13,172 nt of DNA from an uncultured Clostridia bacterium (GCA_947624405.1 CANQKB010000040.1:1-13172), one strand, 5' to 3'. Positions 6,452 to 12,879 are shown, numbered from the stretch's first letter. The notes: a model not told the origin generated them from the letters alone. Made by a program: numbers and translations.

Positions 6452-7762
6452 TTATATAATTTTTCCAACTAATGCATCATTATCTATACCATTTATTTTA
6501 ACTTTAATTATTTTATTATGTATATCATCTTTGCAATTTTCAACTTCAACAAGCATATAATTTGATGTATGCCCTATATACTTGTCATATTCCTTTTCCT
6601 CTATGAGCACATCTACTATATTTCTAATGCACATTTCATTGTATTCCTTCTGTACTCTTGCAGAAAGATTTATAACTTTCTTACTTCTTTGCTCTTTTAT
6701 TTCTGGTAATACTTGATTTGGAAACTTTTCTGCTCTTGTTCCCTTTCTCACAGAATATTTAAATACATGTATTTTGTATAATCTTATTTCTTCTAAAAAT
6801 TTATATGTATCCTCAAACTCCAATTCAGTTTCACCTGGGAAACCAACTATGATATCAGCTGTTAGAATAGTATCTGCAAAATTTTCTCTTAATTTCATTG
6901 CAATTTTTCGTATATCCTCTTTTGTATATTTCCTATTCATACGTTCTAATATACTATTGCAACCACTTTGCAAAGACAAATGAAATTGATGACATATTTT
7001 ATTTAACTTCACTAATCTATTTATAAATTCATCAGTAATTATATTAGGCTCTAATGATCCCAGTCTTATCCTTTCAATTCCATTAATTTCGTTTATTTTT
7101 TCTAATAAATCAATTAATCCAATATTATTTTCAAAATCCTTACCATATGAAGCAATATGTATTCCTGTTAAAACTACTTCTTTTATTCCTGTTTTTGCTA
7201 TTTTCTCAATTTCACATATTATATTATCAATATCTCTACTTCTTACTCTACCTCTTGCATATGGAATAATACAATATGTGCAAAAATTATCACAACCATC
7301 TTGTATTTTAATAACTGCTCTTGTTTTTTCTGTATAAGTTGTCGTCCCAAACTCTTCATATGCAGTTTTTTTCATAATATCTTTAACCGATTTTTCTTTA
7401 TCATTTCTATAATTTTCTACAAATTTAACTATATCTTTCTTTTCATTATTCCCAATAATTATATCAATTTCTTCAATTTCTTCCAAAGCTTTTTCTGCAA
7501 CTTGAGCATAACATCCAGTTGCAACTAATATTGCATTTTTATTCTTTTGCTTAGCTTTCCTTAAAATTTGCCTAGATTTTCTATCAGAAATATTTGTTAC
7601 AGTACATGTATTTACAATATATACATCTGCTTCTTCATCAAAATTTACAACTTCATATCCACTTTTTATAAATTCCTGAATAATAGCATTTGACTCATAT
7701 TGATTTGTTTTACATCCCAAAGTATATATTGCAACTTTTTTAGTACTCAAATTTTTTTCCAT
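6452..7762 (-). CDS. mtaB: tRNA (t6A37) methylthiotransferase MtaB
   Basis: MtaB is a radical-SAM enzyme that adds a methylthio group to t6A at position 37 of ANN-decoding tRNAs, giving ms2t6A. The 436-residue product has the N-terminal UPF0004 domain with cluster ligands C17 (TLGCKTNQYES), C53 (NTCTVTN) and C84 (TGCYAQ); the radical-SAM cluster C157-x3-C161-x2-C164 (GCDNFCTYC) followed by IPYARGRVRSR; and a C-terminal TRAM-like region (about 372-436). TLGCKTNQYES separates MtaB from MiaB and RimO. It lies 32 nt after mreB with no terminator between, so it is probably cotranscribed. The ribosome binding site (AAGGA about 13 nt before the ATG) is weak. Transcription ends at the hairpin directly after the stop. 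Confidence 0.95.
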   Translation of the reverse strand: MEKNLSTKKVAIYTLGCKTNQYESNAIIQEFIKSGYEVVNFDEEADVYIVNTCTVTNISDRKSRQILRKAKQKNKNAILVATGCYAQVAEKALEEIEEIDIIIGNNEKKDIVKFVENYRNDKEKSVKDIMKKTAYEEFGTTTYTEKTRAVIKIQDGCDNFCTYCIIPYARGRVRSRDIDNIICEIEKIAKTGIKEVVLTGIHIASYGKDFENNIGLIDLLEKINEINGIERIRLGSLEPNIITDEFINRLVKLNKICHQFHLSLQSGCNSILERMNRKYTKEDIRKIAMKLRENFADTILTADIIVGFPGETELEFEDTYKFLEEIRLYKIHVFKYSVRKGTRAEKFPNQVLPEIKEQRSKKVINLSARVQKEYNEMCIRNIVDVLIEEKEYDKYIGHTSNYMLVEVENCKDDIHNKIIKVKINGIDNDALVGKII

Positions 7763-7794
7763 AATTATGCTTCATTCCTTACGAAATGCCTTCC

Positions 7795-8802
7795 TTATTT
7801 TTTTCTTCTAACATTGTCTAGATTATCTAAATTATCAAGTGCCTTACCCGTTCCAAGTGCCACACAAGATACTGTATCATTAGCAATCATAACATTAATC
7901 CCTGTTTTCTCTTGCAACAATTTATCTAATCCATCAACCAAAGAGCCACCACCTGTCATATATATTCCCTTATCACTTATATCTGCTGTAAGCTCTGGTG
8001 GAGTTCTCTCCAAGACTGAATGTACTGCATCTACAACTTGCAAAGCAGGTTCAATAAGTGCTTCTAACATTTCACTAGAATGTATCGTAATTGTTTTTGG
8101 AAGTCCTGAATTTAAATCTCTTCCTCTTATATCCATTTCAGTATCTTGTATTTTAGGATAAACACAACCAATATTTATCTTTAAATCTTCTGCAGTTCTT
8201 TCACCGATTATTATATTATGTTTTCTTCTAATAAATTTAACAACTGCCTCATCAAATTTATCTCCTGCAACCTTCAATGAAGTACTTACAACAGAACCGC
8301 CAAGAGCTATTACAGCCACATCTGTAGTTCCTCCTCCAATATCTACTACCATATTGCCATGTGCTTTTGATATATCTATTCCAGCACCTATAGCTGCTGC
8401 TATTGGTTCTTCAATCAAGTATACCTTTCTTGCTCCTGCTTGTGTTGCTGCATCTATAACAGCTTTTTTCTCTACTTCTGTTACCTGCGAAGGTATACAT
8501 ATCATTATTCTGGGAGAAAATATAGTTCTTCCACATATTTTGTTTATGAAATATTTAAGCATTTTCTCTGTTACCGTATAATCAGAAATAACACCATCCT
8601 TCAATGGTCTTGTAGCAACTATATTACCTGGTGTTCTTCCAAGCATACGTCTAGCTTCTTGCCCAACAGCAAGAACATCTCCGCTATATTTATCTATAGC
8701 TACAACTGATGGTTCTTTTAAAACTATTCCTTTTCCTTTGACATATGCTAAAACCGTTGCAGTTCCTAAATCAATTCCTATATCTTGTCCAAACGAAAAC
8801 AT
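7795..8802 (-). CDS. mreB: Rod shape-determining protein MreB
   Basis: MreB forms membrane-associated actin-like filaments that steer the elongation peptidoglycan machinery. The 335-residue product shows the actin-fold ATP motifs: phosphate 1 near residues 8-16 (GIDLGTATV), phosphate 2 (VVDIGGGTTDVAV) near 150-165, and the adenosine motif (YMTGGGSLVDGL). Length is normal. The start follows AGGAGA by about 6 nt. mreC and mreD do not follow; mtaB does, and a sugar-phosphate transferase precedes it, so this is an isolated mreB as in other clostridial genomes with several mreB/mbl paralogues. The C-terminus carries a threefold LDN repeat (LDNLDNLDN, 9-bp DNA units at 7810-7836) before the basic tail RRKK. 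Confidence 0.95.
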   Translation of the reverse strand: MFSFGQDIGIDLGTATVLAYVKGKGIVLKEPSVVAIDKYSGDVLAVGQEARRMLGRTPGNIVATRPLKDGVISDYTVTEKMLKYFINKICGRTIFSPRIMICIPSQVTEVEKKAVIDAATQAGARKVYLIEEPIAAAIGAGIDISKAHGNMVVDIGGGTTDVAVIALGGSVVSTSLKVAGDKFDEAVVKFIRRKHNIIIGERTAEDLKINIGCVYPKIQDTEMDIRGRDLNSGLPKTITIHSSEMLEALIEPALQVVDAVHSVLERTPPELTADISDKGIYMTGGGSLVDGLDKLLQEKTGINVMIANDTVSCVALGTGKALDNLDNLDNVRRKK

Positions 8803-8815
8803 GTATCTTCTCCTA

Positions 8816-8862
8816 ATAAAAAAATATAATAGATTTGTTTCATCTATGTTACAAATCTATTA
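8816..8862 (-). terminator. Hairpin with T-run between the sugar transferase and mreB
   Basis: A 12-bp perfect inverted repeat, TAATAGATTTGT (8827-8838) and its complement (8851-8862), with a 12-nt loop, is followed on the minus strand by a seven-T run (8823-8816 region). For transcripts arriving from the upstream transferase gene this is a good intrinsic terminator. It overlaps the predicted mreB start of transcription (about 8858), so mreB's own transcript would carry only part of the stem; the palindrome could alternatively be an operator. Confidence 0.6.
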
Positions 8863-8864
8863 CA

Positions 8865-8893
8865 ATTATATTACATATATGCGTTTTTTTCAA
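8865..8893 (-). promoter_or_regulatory. mreB-mtaB promoter
   Basis: On the minus strand TTGAAA (8893-8888), a 17-bp spacer and TATAAT (8870-8865) form a near-consensus sigma-A promoter. The start would be near 8858, about 55 nt before the mreB ATG, at the edge of the palindrome at 8827-8862. Confidence 0.75.
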
Positions 8894-8920
8894 TACATTT
8901 TAAGGATTTTTTAAAAATTT

Positions 8921-9598
8921 TTACATAGCTCCATCTTTTTTAAAAACTGAAAAAATTGTTTTAAAAATTATCTTAATATCATACCAAAAACCTCTATTGT
9001 TGTAATATTCTAAATCAAGTTGCAATCTTTCTTTAAATGTATTTCGATTTCTTCCAGACACTTGCCAAAGTCCTGTTATTCCTGGCTTACACTTTATTAT
9101 GTATTTATAGTATTCACCCATATCCTTTTTTTCTCTATTTAAATACGGTCTAGGGCCAACAAAGCTCATATCTCCTTTTAGAACATTTATAAATTGTGGA
9201 AATTCATCTAAGCTTGTTTTTCTTAAGATATTTCCTATTTTAGTTATTCTTTCATCATCTTCTACTTTTCTATAACTTAAATATTTTTCTCTAAATTCTT
9301 TGTCAGCTTTAAGTTTCTTCATTAATATCCTATCTGCATTTACTACCATAGTTCTAAATTTGTATAATCTAAATAATTTACCATCTTGCCCAATTCTTTT
9401 TTGTATAAAAAACACAGGTCCATTATCATGGCTCACTTTATTTGCAATAAAAACAATTACAATAAGTGGACACAATACTACTATGCCCACTATTGCAATT
9501 ATTATATCAATTATTCTTTTACCTATCATATATGCATTTACTTTTTTCTTTTCTTGTATCATTACATTCATCTTTATATTCTTTACATTTTCTCCCAT
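8921..9598 (-). CDS. Polyprenyl-phosphate sugar-1-phosphate transferase (priming transferase)
   Basis: This family (PglC/WcaJ type) moves a sugar-1-phosphate from a nucleotide sugar onto undecaprenyl phosphate at the membrane, the first step of capsule, exopolysaccharide or glycan assembly. The 225-residue product has one hydrophobic N-terminal segment (about 25-52), then KFRTM (80-84), the catalytic Asp-Glu in SLDEFPQ (D131-E132), VGPRP (147-151) and KPGITGLWQVSGR (171-183); it ends in a basic, amphipathic tail. It is the short monotopic form, not the long multi-pass WbaP form. The sugar cannot be told. It has its own promoter, and no ribosome binding site precedes the ATG at 9598; an internal ATG (residue 10, 11 or 13) is possible. 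No other glycan genes adjoin it. Confidence 0.92.
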   Translation of the reverse strand: MGENVKNIKMNVMIQEKKKVNAYMIGKRIIDIIIAIVGIVVLCPLIVIVFIANKVSHDNGPVFFIQKRIGQDGKLFRLYKFRTMVVNADRILMKKLKADKEFREKYLSYRKVEDDERITKIGNILRKTSLDEFPQFINVLKGDMSFVGPRPYLNREKKDMGEYYKYIIKCKPGITGLWQVSGRNRNTFKERLQLDLEYYNNRGFWYDIKIIFKTIFSVFKKDGAM

Positions 9599-9622
9599 TA
9601 TTTGTATTATTGTATGCTTTTA

Positions 9623-9651
9623 ATAGTATCACAAATTGACAAAAAATGCAA
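9623..9651 (-). promoter_or_regulatory. Promoter of the sugar-phosphate transferase
   Basis: On the minus strand TTGCAT (9651-9646), a 17-bp spacer and TACTAT (9628-9623), with TG one base before the -10 (extended -10, TGATACTAT). The start would be near 9616, giving a leader of only about 18 nt with no Shine-Dalgarno sequence before the first ATG. Confidence 0.6.
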
Positions 9652-9686
9652 GTATTAAGTCAAACTTCTAATATGTGTTTTTTATA

Positions 9687-10235
9687 TTAATTATTATCCT
9701 CACTTGCTTGTTTTGCTTGTCTAGCCTCTTCTTCTGCACGAGCAGCACGAGCTTTATTTTGATCAACATAATCCACTACTTCAACATTATATGCTTTTTG
9801 ATCTTCACCATTTGAAGCAAAAGTTGAAGAGATTTTTGTTGATTCACCATTTTTTATTGCTCCTATTGAACCTCCACATGCATTCAAAATTTTTCCTTCT
9901 TTATCTAATACATTTATAGTCATCCATTTATCTTCAGTCATATCTTTTCCTGTATTGTTAACTACATTAGCTGTAATATCTATTAAAGAATCTGGTCTTA
10001 CTTCGAATTTTACATCTGTAATTTCAAAGCCTGCATATTGTTTTGGTTGAGACATTTTTTCACTAGATATAACCTTTTTTTCACCGATTTGTTCTATTTG
10101 CTGTCCACCAAGTTCTGTTTGTTCTTCCCCTTTCTTTCTACCAACAACTGAAAAAATCACAATCAATATTACTGCAGCTATAATAAATAGCATTACTCTA
10201 TTATTTGATGTCTTTGCCTTTGTTTTTGTACTCAT
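9687..10235 (-). CDS. Membrane-anchored protein with FxLYD-like extracellular domain
   Basis: I do not recognise a named gene. The 182-residue product has a Lys/Thr-rich cytoplasmic start, one membrane helix at about 13-32, a polar linker (about 33-65), and a beta-rich domain (about 66-157) with the pattern of FxLYD/Ig-like domains: FEITDVKFEV, then ITANVVNNTGKDM, then MTINVLDKEGKIL, then IKNGESTKISSTF. The C-terminal 25 residues are Ala/Glu/Arg/Gln-rich and probably helical. One cysteine (C120) is on the outside. AAAGGA stands 8 nt before the ATG. It has its own promoter and stands where a PBP gene would be expected after ftsL, which hints at a wall-surface role but does not prove one. Confidence 0.75.
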   Translation of the reverse strand: MSTKTKAKTSNNRVMLFIIAAVILIVIFSVVGRKKGEEQTELGGQQIEQIGEKKVISSEKMSQPKQYAGFEITDVKFEVRPDSLIDITANVVNNTGKDMTEDKWMTINVLDKEGKILNACGGSIGAIKNGESTKISSTFASNGEDQKAYNVEVVDYVDQNKARAARAEEEARQAKQASEDNN

Positions 10236-10299
10236 TATATATCATTCCTTTCATAAACTGTGTTTCATGTAATCTTTAGTTACTTCAAATTTTTATTAT

Positions 10300-10328
10300 A
10301 TCTTATATTAAATTTCCCTTGATGTCAA
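10300..10328 (-). promoter_or_regulatory. Promoter downstream of ftsL for the FxLYD-like gene
   Basis: On the minus strand a perfect -35 TTGACA (10328-10323), a 17-bp spacer and TAAGAT (10305-10300); a second -10-like TATAAT overlaps at 10300-10295. The start would be near 10293, with a leader of about 58 nt. It separates the downstream gene from the mra operon, although no terminator is seen between them. Confidence 0.65.
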
Positions 10329-10345
10329 GATTTATTCATATAATT

Positions 10346-10849
10346 TCATTTTAATTTTTGAATTATTTTGTTTATGAATTGTTGTAACCAATTTTCACCT
10401 GTTTCTACTGATTTTACTTCTTCCGAATTTGTTTCAACATGCTCTTTTTTAGGAAGTGTTAATACTACTACTTGTTCTCCTTTTAATTTCTGCATTCCCA
10501 ACATTTCTTTTGCTTCTTGCTCTATTTTTTCTAAATTTATACTACTCTCAATATTTGCTTCAAGTTGTGTTGTTTCTTTCTCAATTAATGCAAGCTCTTC
10601 TTTTTTTACTTTTAATTGTGCATATGTATCATCTATTTGTGAATACCTTAAACTTATAAATAAGAGAGCTGAGAAACACACAGCAATATAAAAAATCACT
10701 TTTACCTTTGTTTTCTTGTTTATCCTTTTACTTTCTTTAGGTTTCATTTTTTTTGCTGTACTTTTTTTAGAATACTCTTTTTTTATTGTTTCATACTCTG
10801 GTTTTAATTTTCTTGGACTTGTTTCATATTGATATGATTTATACGCCAT
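10346..10849 (-). CDS. ftsL: FtsL-like cell-division protein (FtsL/DivIC family)
   Basis: FtsL is a small bitopic divisome protein that pairs with DivIC/FtsB and activates septal wall synthesis. The 167-residue product has a long Lys-rich cytoplasmic part (1-49), one membrane helix (about 50-67), a coiled coil (about 70-106, TYAQLKVKKEELALIEKE), then LEKIEQEAKEMLGM and a strand GEQVVVLTLPKK, all typical of the family. FtsL sequences are poorly conserved, so the call leans on position directly after rsmH. The ATG at 10849 follows GGAGG at 9 nt, 48 nt after the stop of the corrected rsmH frame. The last ~35 residues form an amphipathic tail (WLQQFINKIIQKLK) beyond the usual end. Confidence 0.85.
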   Translation of the reverse strand: MAYKSYQYETSPRKLKPEYETIKKEYSKKSTAKKMKPKESKRINKKTKVKVIFYIAVCFSALLFISLRYSQIDDTYAQLKVKKEELALIEKETTQLEANIESSINLEKIEQEAKEMLGMQKLKGEQVVVLTLPKKEHVETNSEEVKSVETGENWLQQFINKIIQKLK

Positions 10850-10897
10850 GTTTTTCTCACCTCCTTCTTTTGTTTACAATCATTCTCAAGCAAAATT

Positions 10898-11056
10898 TTA
10901 AATTTTTTCAAAAATTCTTAATTTTGCACTTTTGGCTCTTGTATTTTCTTTTTCTTCTTTTTCACTTGGTATTATTGGTTTTTTTGTTATTATCTTTCCA
11001 TTTATTTTTGCTCCACAAACACAATATGGTAATTCCTTTGGACATGTACAAACACC
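10898..11056 (-). pseudogene. Out-of-frame conserved C-terminus of rsmH
   Basis: Reading on from 11056 in the +1 frame gives 52 codons ending in TAA at 10900-10898. The peptide has the clostridial RsmH C-terminal signature: GVCTCPKELPYCVCG (two CxC pairs), then KIITKKPIIPSE and ENTRAKSAKLRIFEKI. Removing one base near 11057 (ACA-C-GGT to ACA-GGT) joins it in frame to the upstream part and gives a normal ~309-residue RsmH. In the sequence as given these residues would not be made unless ribosomes shift frame. Confidence 0.9.
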
Positions 11057-11828
11057 GTGTTTCTTTTATAAAAGCCTGTTTTACTGCTCTATCTTCTAAT
11101 GAATGAAATGTTATTACACATAATCTACCTTGTGGCTTTAAAACACTTATTGAATTTATTATCGTATTATACAATGGCTCTATTTCATTATTAACTTCTA
11201 TTCTAATTGCTTGAAATGTCCTTTTTGCAGGATGCCCATCTGTTTGAAATTTTATTGGAATTGATCTTTTTATAATTTCTGCAAGTTCTCCAGTTGATTC
11301 TATTTGTTTTTCTTTTCGTTTTTCACATATATTCCTTGCAATTTTTTTAGCAAATTTTTCTTCTCCATATTTGCTAATAATTTCATATAATTTTTCTTCG
11401 GTATATTCATTTATAACTTTTTTAGCTGTAAGTTCTGCTTCCTTATCCATTCTCATATCTAATTCACTATCTGCCATATAACTAAAGCCACGTTCTTCAT
11501 TGTCTATTTGATATGAAGACACTCCCAAATCTAATAATATTCCATCTACCTTATCAATACCTAATTTTTCCAAAATGTTAATTATTTCATCATGATTACC
11601 ATGTACTAATTTAACATTTTCATATTTATCAAGTCTTTTTCTTGCGGTTTCCAAAGCCTCTTCATCTCTATCTATGCCAATTAGCAGGCCACTTTCATCT
11701 AGTTTTTTTACTATTTCTAGACTATGCCCTGCTCCTCCAATTGTACCATCTACATATATGCCATTTTTTTTAATATTCAATCCTTGTATGCATTCTTCTA
11801 GCATTACAGGCTTATGTTTAAATTCCAA
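10962..11828 (-). CDS. rsmH: 16S rRNA (cytosine-1402 N4) methyltransferase RsmH, frameshifted near its end
   Basis: RsmH (MraW) methylates N4 of C1402 in the ribosomal P site using S-adenosylmethionine. The SAM-binding motif VDGTIGGAGHS, IGIDRDEEAL, GILLDLGVSS and the family hallmarks RGFSY, DMRMD, HPAKRTFQAIRIEVNNE and VITFHSLEDR are all present. A TTG at 11828 is the preferred start: AAAGGAG precedes it by 6 nt and it gives the usual MEFKHKPVML beginning; a longer frame opens at TTG 11846 but would contain that ribosome binding site. After the codons for Lys-Glu-Thr (11066-11058) the frame shifts, so the product as written ends in about 31 unrelated residues (RCLYMSKG...) at 10962, whereas the true C-terminus continues in the next frame to 10898. 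It follows mraZ and precedes ftsL. Confidence 0.93.
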   Translation of the reverse strand: MEFKHKPVMLEECIQGLNIKKNGIYVDGTIGGAGHSLEIVKKLDESGLLIGIDRDEEALETARKRLDKYENVKLVHGNHDEIINILEKLGIDKVDGILLDLGVSSYQIDNEERGFSYMADSELDMRMDKEAELTAKKVINEYTEEKLYEIISKYGEEKFAKKIARNICEKRKEKQIESTGELAEIIKRSIPIKFQTDGHPAKRTFQAIRIEVNNEIEPLYNTIINSISVLKPQGRLCVITFHSLEDRAVKQAFIKETRCLYMSKGITILCLWSKNKWKDNNKKTNNTK

Positions 11829-11856
11829 TTTTTTCTCCTTTGGCAAATAGATATGA

Positions 11857-11895
11857 CATTACAGTTGGTAAAGTTTCTAACCACCAACTGTAATG
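11857..11895 (-). promoter_or_regulatory. Perfect 13-bp hairpin just upstream of rsmH
   Basis: CATTACAGTTGGT (11857-11869) and its exact complement (11883-11895) enclose a 13-nt loop. On the mra transcript the stem ends about 20 nt before the rsmH ribosome binding site. No T-run follows, so it is not a standard intrinsic terminator. It could protect or process the rsmH-ftsL mRNA, modulate rsmH translation, or be a protein-binding palindrome. Confidence 0.75.
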
Positions 11896-11939
11896 GAATC
11901 TTACGACTTTTTCGTATTTTTATCTTATGTTTGCTTATG

Positions 11940-12064
11940 GTCTTTTGTATTTATAAATCTTTTGTACTTTTAAAATCTTTTGAACCTTAACTAATTTTAT
12001 CTTTTGTTTTTTCTGTTTTTATCTTTTGCTAGCATCATCTTTTGTTTTTTTATATAAACTTTTG
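11940..12064 (-). repeat. Array of CAAAAGAT octamers in the mraZ-rsmH spacer
   Basis: In the transcript sense the octamer CAAAAGAT occurs exactly at 12044-12037, 12028-12021, 12006-11999, 11982-11975 and 11964-11957. One-mismatch copies, CAAAAGTT at 12064-12057 and CAAAAGAC at 11947-11940, flank it. Start-to-start distances run 16 to 24 bp. The region is A-rich and has no open frame of note (the best is 13 codons). The purpose is unknown. Confidence 0.75.
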
Positions 12065-12068
12065 CAAG

Positions 12069-12497
12069 TTATATACCTAGTAATTTGTCCATATTTTCTG
12101 CAATTTCATCTGCTGAAATATTTTCTGCATCTTTTTGCCATGCTTCTTTATTCCAAATTTCTATCCTAGTGCCTACACCAAGTATTACTATTTCTTTGTC
12201 TAATTTAGCATATTCTCTCAAATTACTTGGTATTAAAAATCTTCCTTGTTTATCAATTTCACATTCAATTGCACCTGATAAGAAAAATCTAACAAAATCT
12301 CTGGCATTTTTTACTGTAAGTGGAAGTGCTTTTAATTTTTCTTCAAAATTTGCCCATTCAGTTTGAGAATAAGCAAATAAACATCCATCTAAACCTTTTG
12401 TTACTATGAAAGTTTCACCGATATCAGCCCTAAGCTTTGATGGCATTATTACTCTGCCTTTAGCATCTACAGAATGTTCATATTCTCCTATAAACAC
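12069..12497 (-). CDS. mraZ: Transcriptional regulator MraZ
   Basis: MraZ binds repeated sites in the promoter of its own operon (division and cell-wall genes) and sits first in it. The 142-residue product, exactly the family length, has two SpoVT-AbrB-like halves: FIGEYEHSVDAKGRVIMPSKLR (with the DAKGR signature) and SGAIECEIDKQGRFLIPSNLREYA. The GTG at 12497 is chosen because the family begins MFIGEYEHS, it gives 142 residues, and GGAGG stands 9 nt upstream. A longer ATG frame (from 12548) would add 17 unconserved residues and run through the promoter's operator. Three AAGTG boxes lie directly upstream, so autoregulation is likely. rsmH follows after a long spacer. Confidence 0.96.
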   Translation of the reverse strand: MFIGEYEHSVDAKGRVIMPSKLRADIGETFIVTKGLDGCLFAYSQTEWANFEEKLKALPLTVKNARDFVRFFLSGAIECEIDKQGRFLIPSNLREYAKLDKEIVILGVGTRIEIWNKEAWQKDAENISADEIAENMDKLLGI

Positions 12498-12525
12498 TGG
12501 CTGACACCTCCAATCATTTTTGTGA

Positions 12526-12550
12526 CACTTTCTACCACTTCTCTCCACTT
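12526..12550 (-). promoter_or_regulatory. MraZ-box operator: three AAGTG repeats at 10-bp spacing
   Basis: On the minus strand AAGTG occurs at 12550-12546, 12540-12536 and 12530-12526: AAGTGG, AAGTGG, AAGTGT, each starting exactly 10 bp after the last. MraZ is known to bind short direct repeats of this kind (TGGGN repeats in E. coli, AAAGTG-type in mycoplasmas) one helical turn apart. The array begins at the predicted start of transcription, so binding would block the mra promoter. Confidence 0.85.
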
Positions 12551-12557
12551 CATCTCA

Positions 12558-12586
12558 ATTTTAATATAACTTTTTATAAATTGCAA
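12558..12586 (-). promoter_or_regulatory. mra operon promoter
   Basis: On the minus strand TTGCAA (12586-12581), a 17-bp spacer and TAAAAT (12563-12558) form a sigma-A promoter with a start near 12551, at the first AAGTG box and about 54 nt before the mraZ GTG. Confidence 0.7.
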
Positions 12587-12640
12587 TAGTTTTTTGAAAT
12601 TTTTTTTATTTTTATTGTATTTTATTTTTTTATATGTTAT

Positions 12641-12646
12641 TATAAT
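12641..12646 (+). promoter_or_regulatory. -10 element for the small plus-strand gene
   Basis: A perfect TATAAT stands about 30 nt before the GGAGG of the 57-codon gene. The -35 is poor: TTGTAT at 12615-12620 would need a 20-bp spacer. The start would be near 12653. It is back to back with the mra promoter, about 55 bp away. Confidence 0.45.
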
Positions 12647-12686
12647 TTAAAGTTGTTAATAGAGTTTTACTCAGATGGAGGTTATA

Positions 12687-12860
12687 ATGGGTACTGATAA
12701 ACGTTCAAAGAAAAAAATTGAAGTTGTTTCAGGTAATGGGGAAAATCTTGAAATTTCACCAGTTTATACTCATCTTCCTATTACTAAACCAAAAACTGAT
12801 AAAAAATCAGATAAAAAAATTGTTATTCCAAATGAAACAAAAGAAACAAAAAATGATTGA
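12687..12860 (+). CDS. Small lysine-rich protein of unknown function
   Basis: The 57-residue frame starts at the ATG at 12687, which has GGAGG five bases upstream; an in-frame ATG at 12675 is rejected because it would lie in front of that same ribosome binding site. The protein is very polar and basic (MGTDKRSKKKIEVVSG), with a central less-charged segment, LEISPVYTHLPITKPK, and a Lys/Glu/Asn tail; no membrane helix, signal peptide or cysteine. It is probably soluble and partly disordered. It is divergent from mraZ and followed by the palindromic element. The good ribosome binding site and codon use suggest a real gene. I recognise no function. Confidence 0.65.
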   Translation: MGTDKRSKKKIEVVSGNGENLEISPVYTHLPITKPKTDKKSDKKIVIPNETKETKND

Positions 12861-12867
12861 TTTAGAT

Positions 12868-12879
12868 TGTGAATTGTAA
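12868..12879. repeat. Left copy of 12-bp direct repeat flanking the palindromic element
   Basis: TGTGAATTGTAA at 12868-12879 recurs exactly at 13075-13086, on either side of the palindromic element, as a target-site duplication would. Its end also forms a small hairpin, TGTAAC/GTTACA, at about 12875-12890. Confidence 0.6.

Noticed and set aside
11829..11846. TTG at 11846 as rsmH start
   Set aside because: The AAAGGAG ribosome binding site lies within those codons; the next TTG (11828) fits spacing and the family's MEFKH start.
11940..12064. CRISPR-like array
   Set aside because: Units are 8 bp with 8-16 bp spacers of irregular length; no palindromic repeats and no cas genes.
12498..12548. 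Longer mraZ start at ATG 12548
   Set aside because: Would add 17 residues without family conservation and cross the MraZ boxes and the GGAGG that serves GTG 12497.
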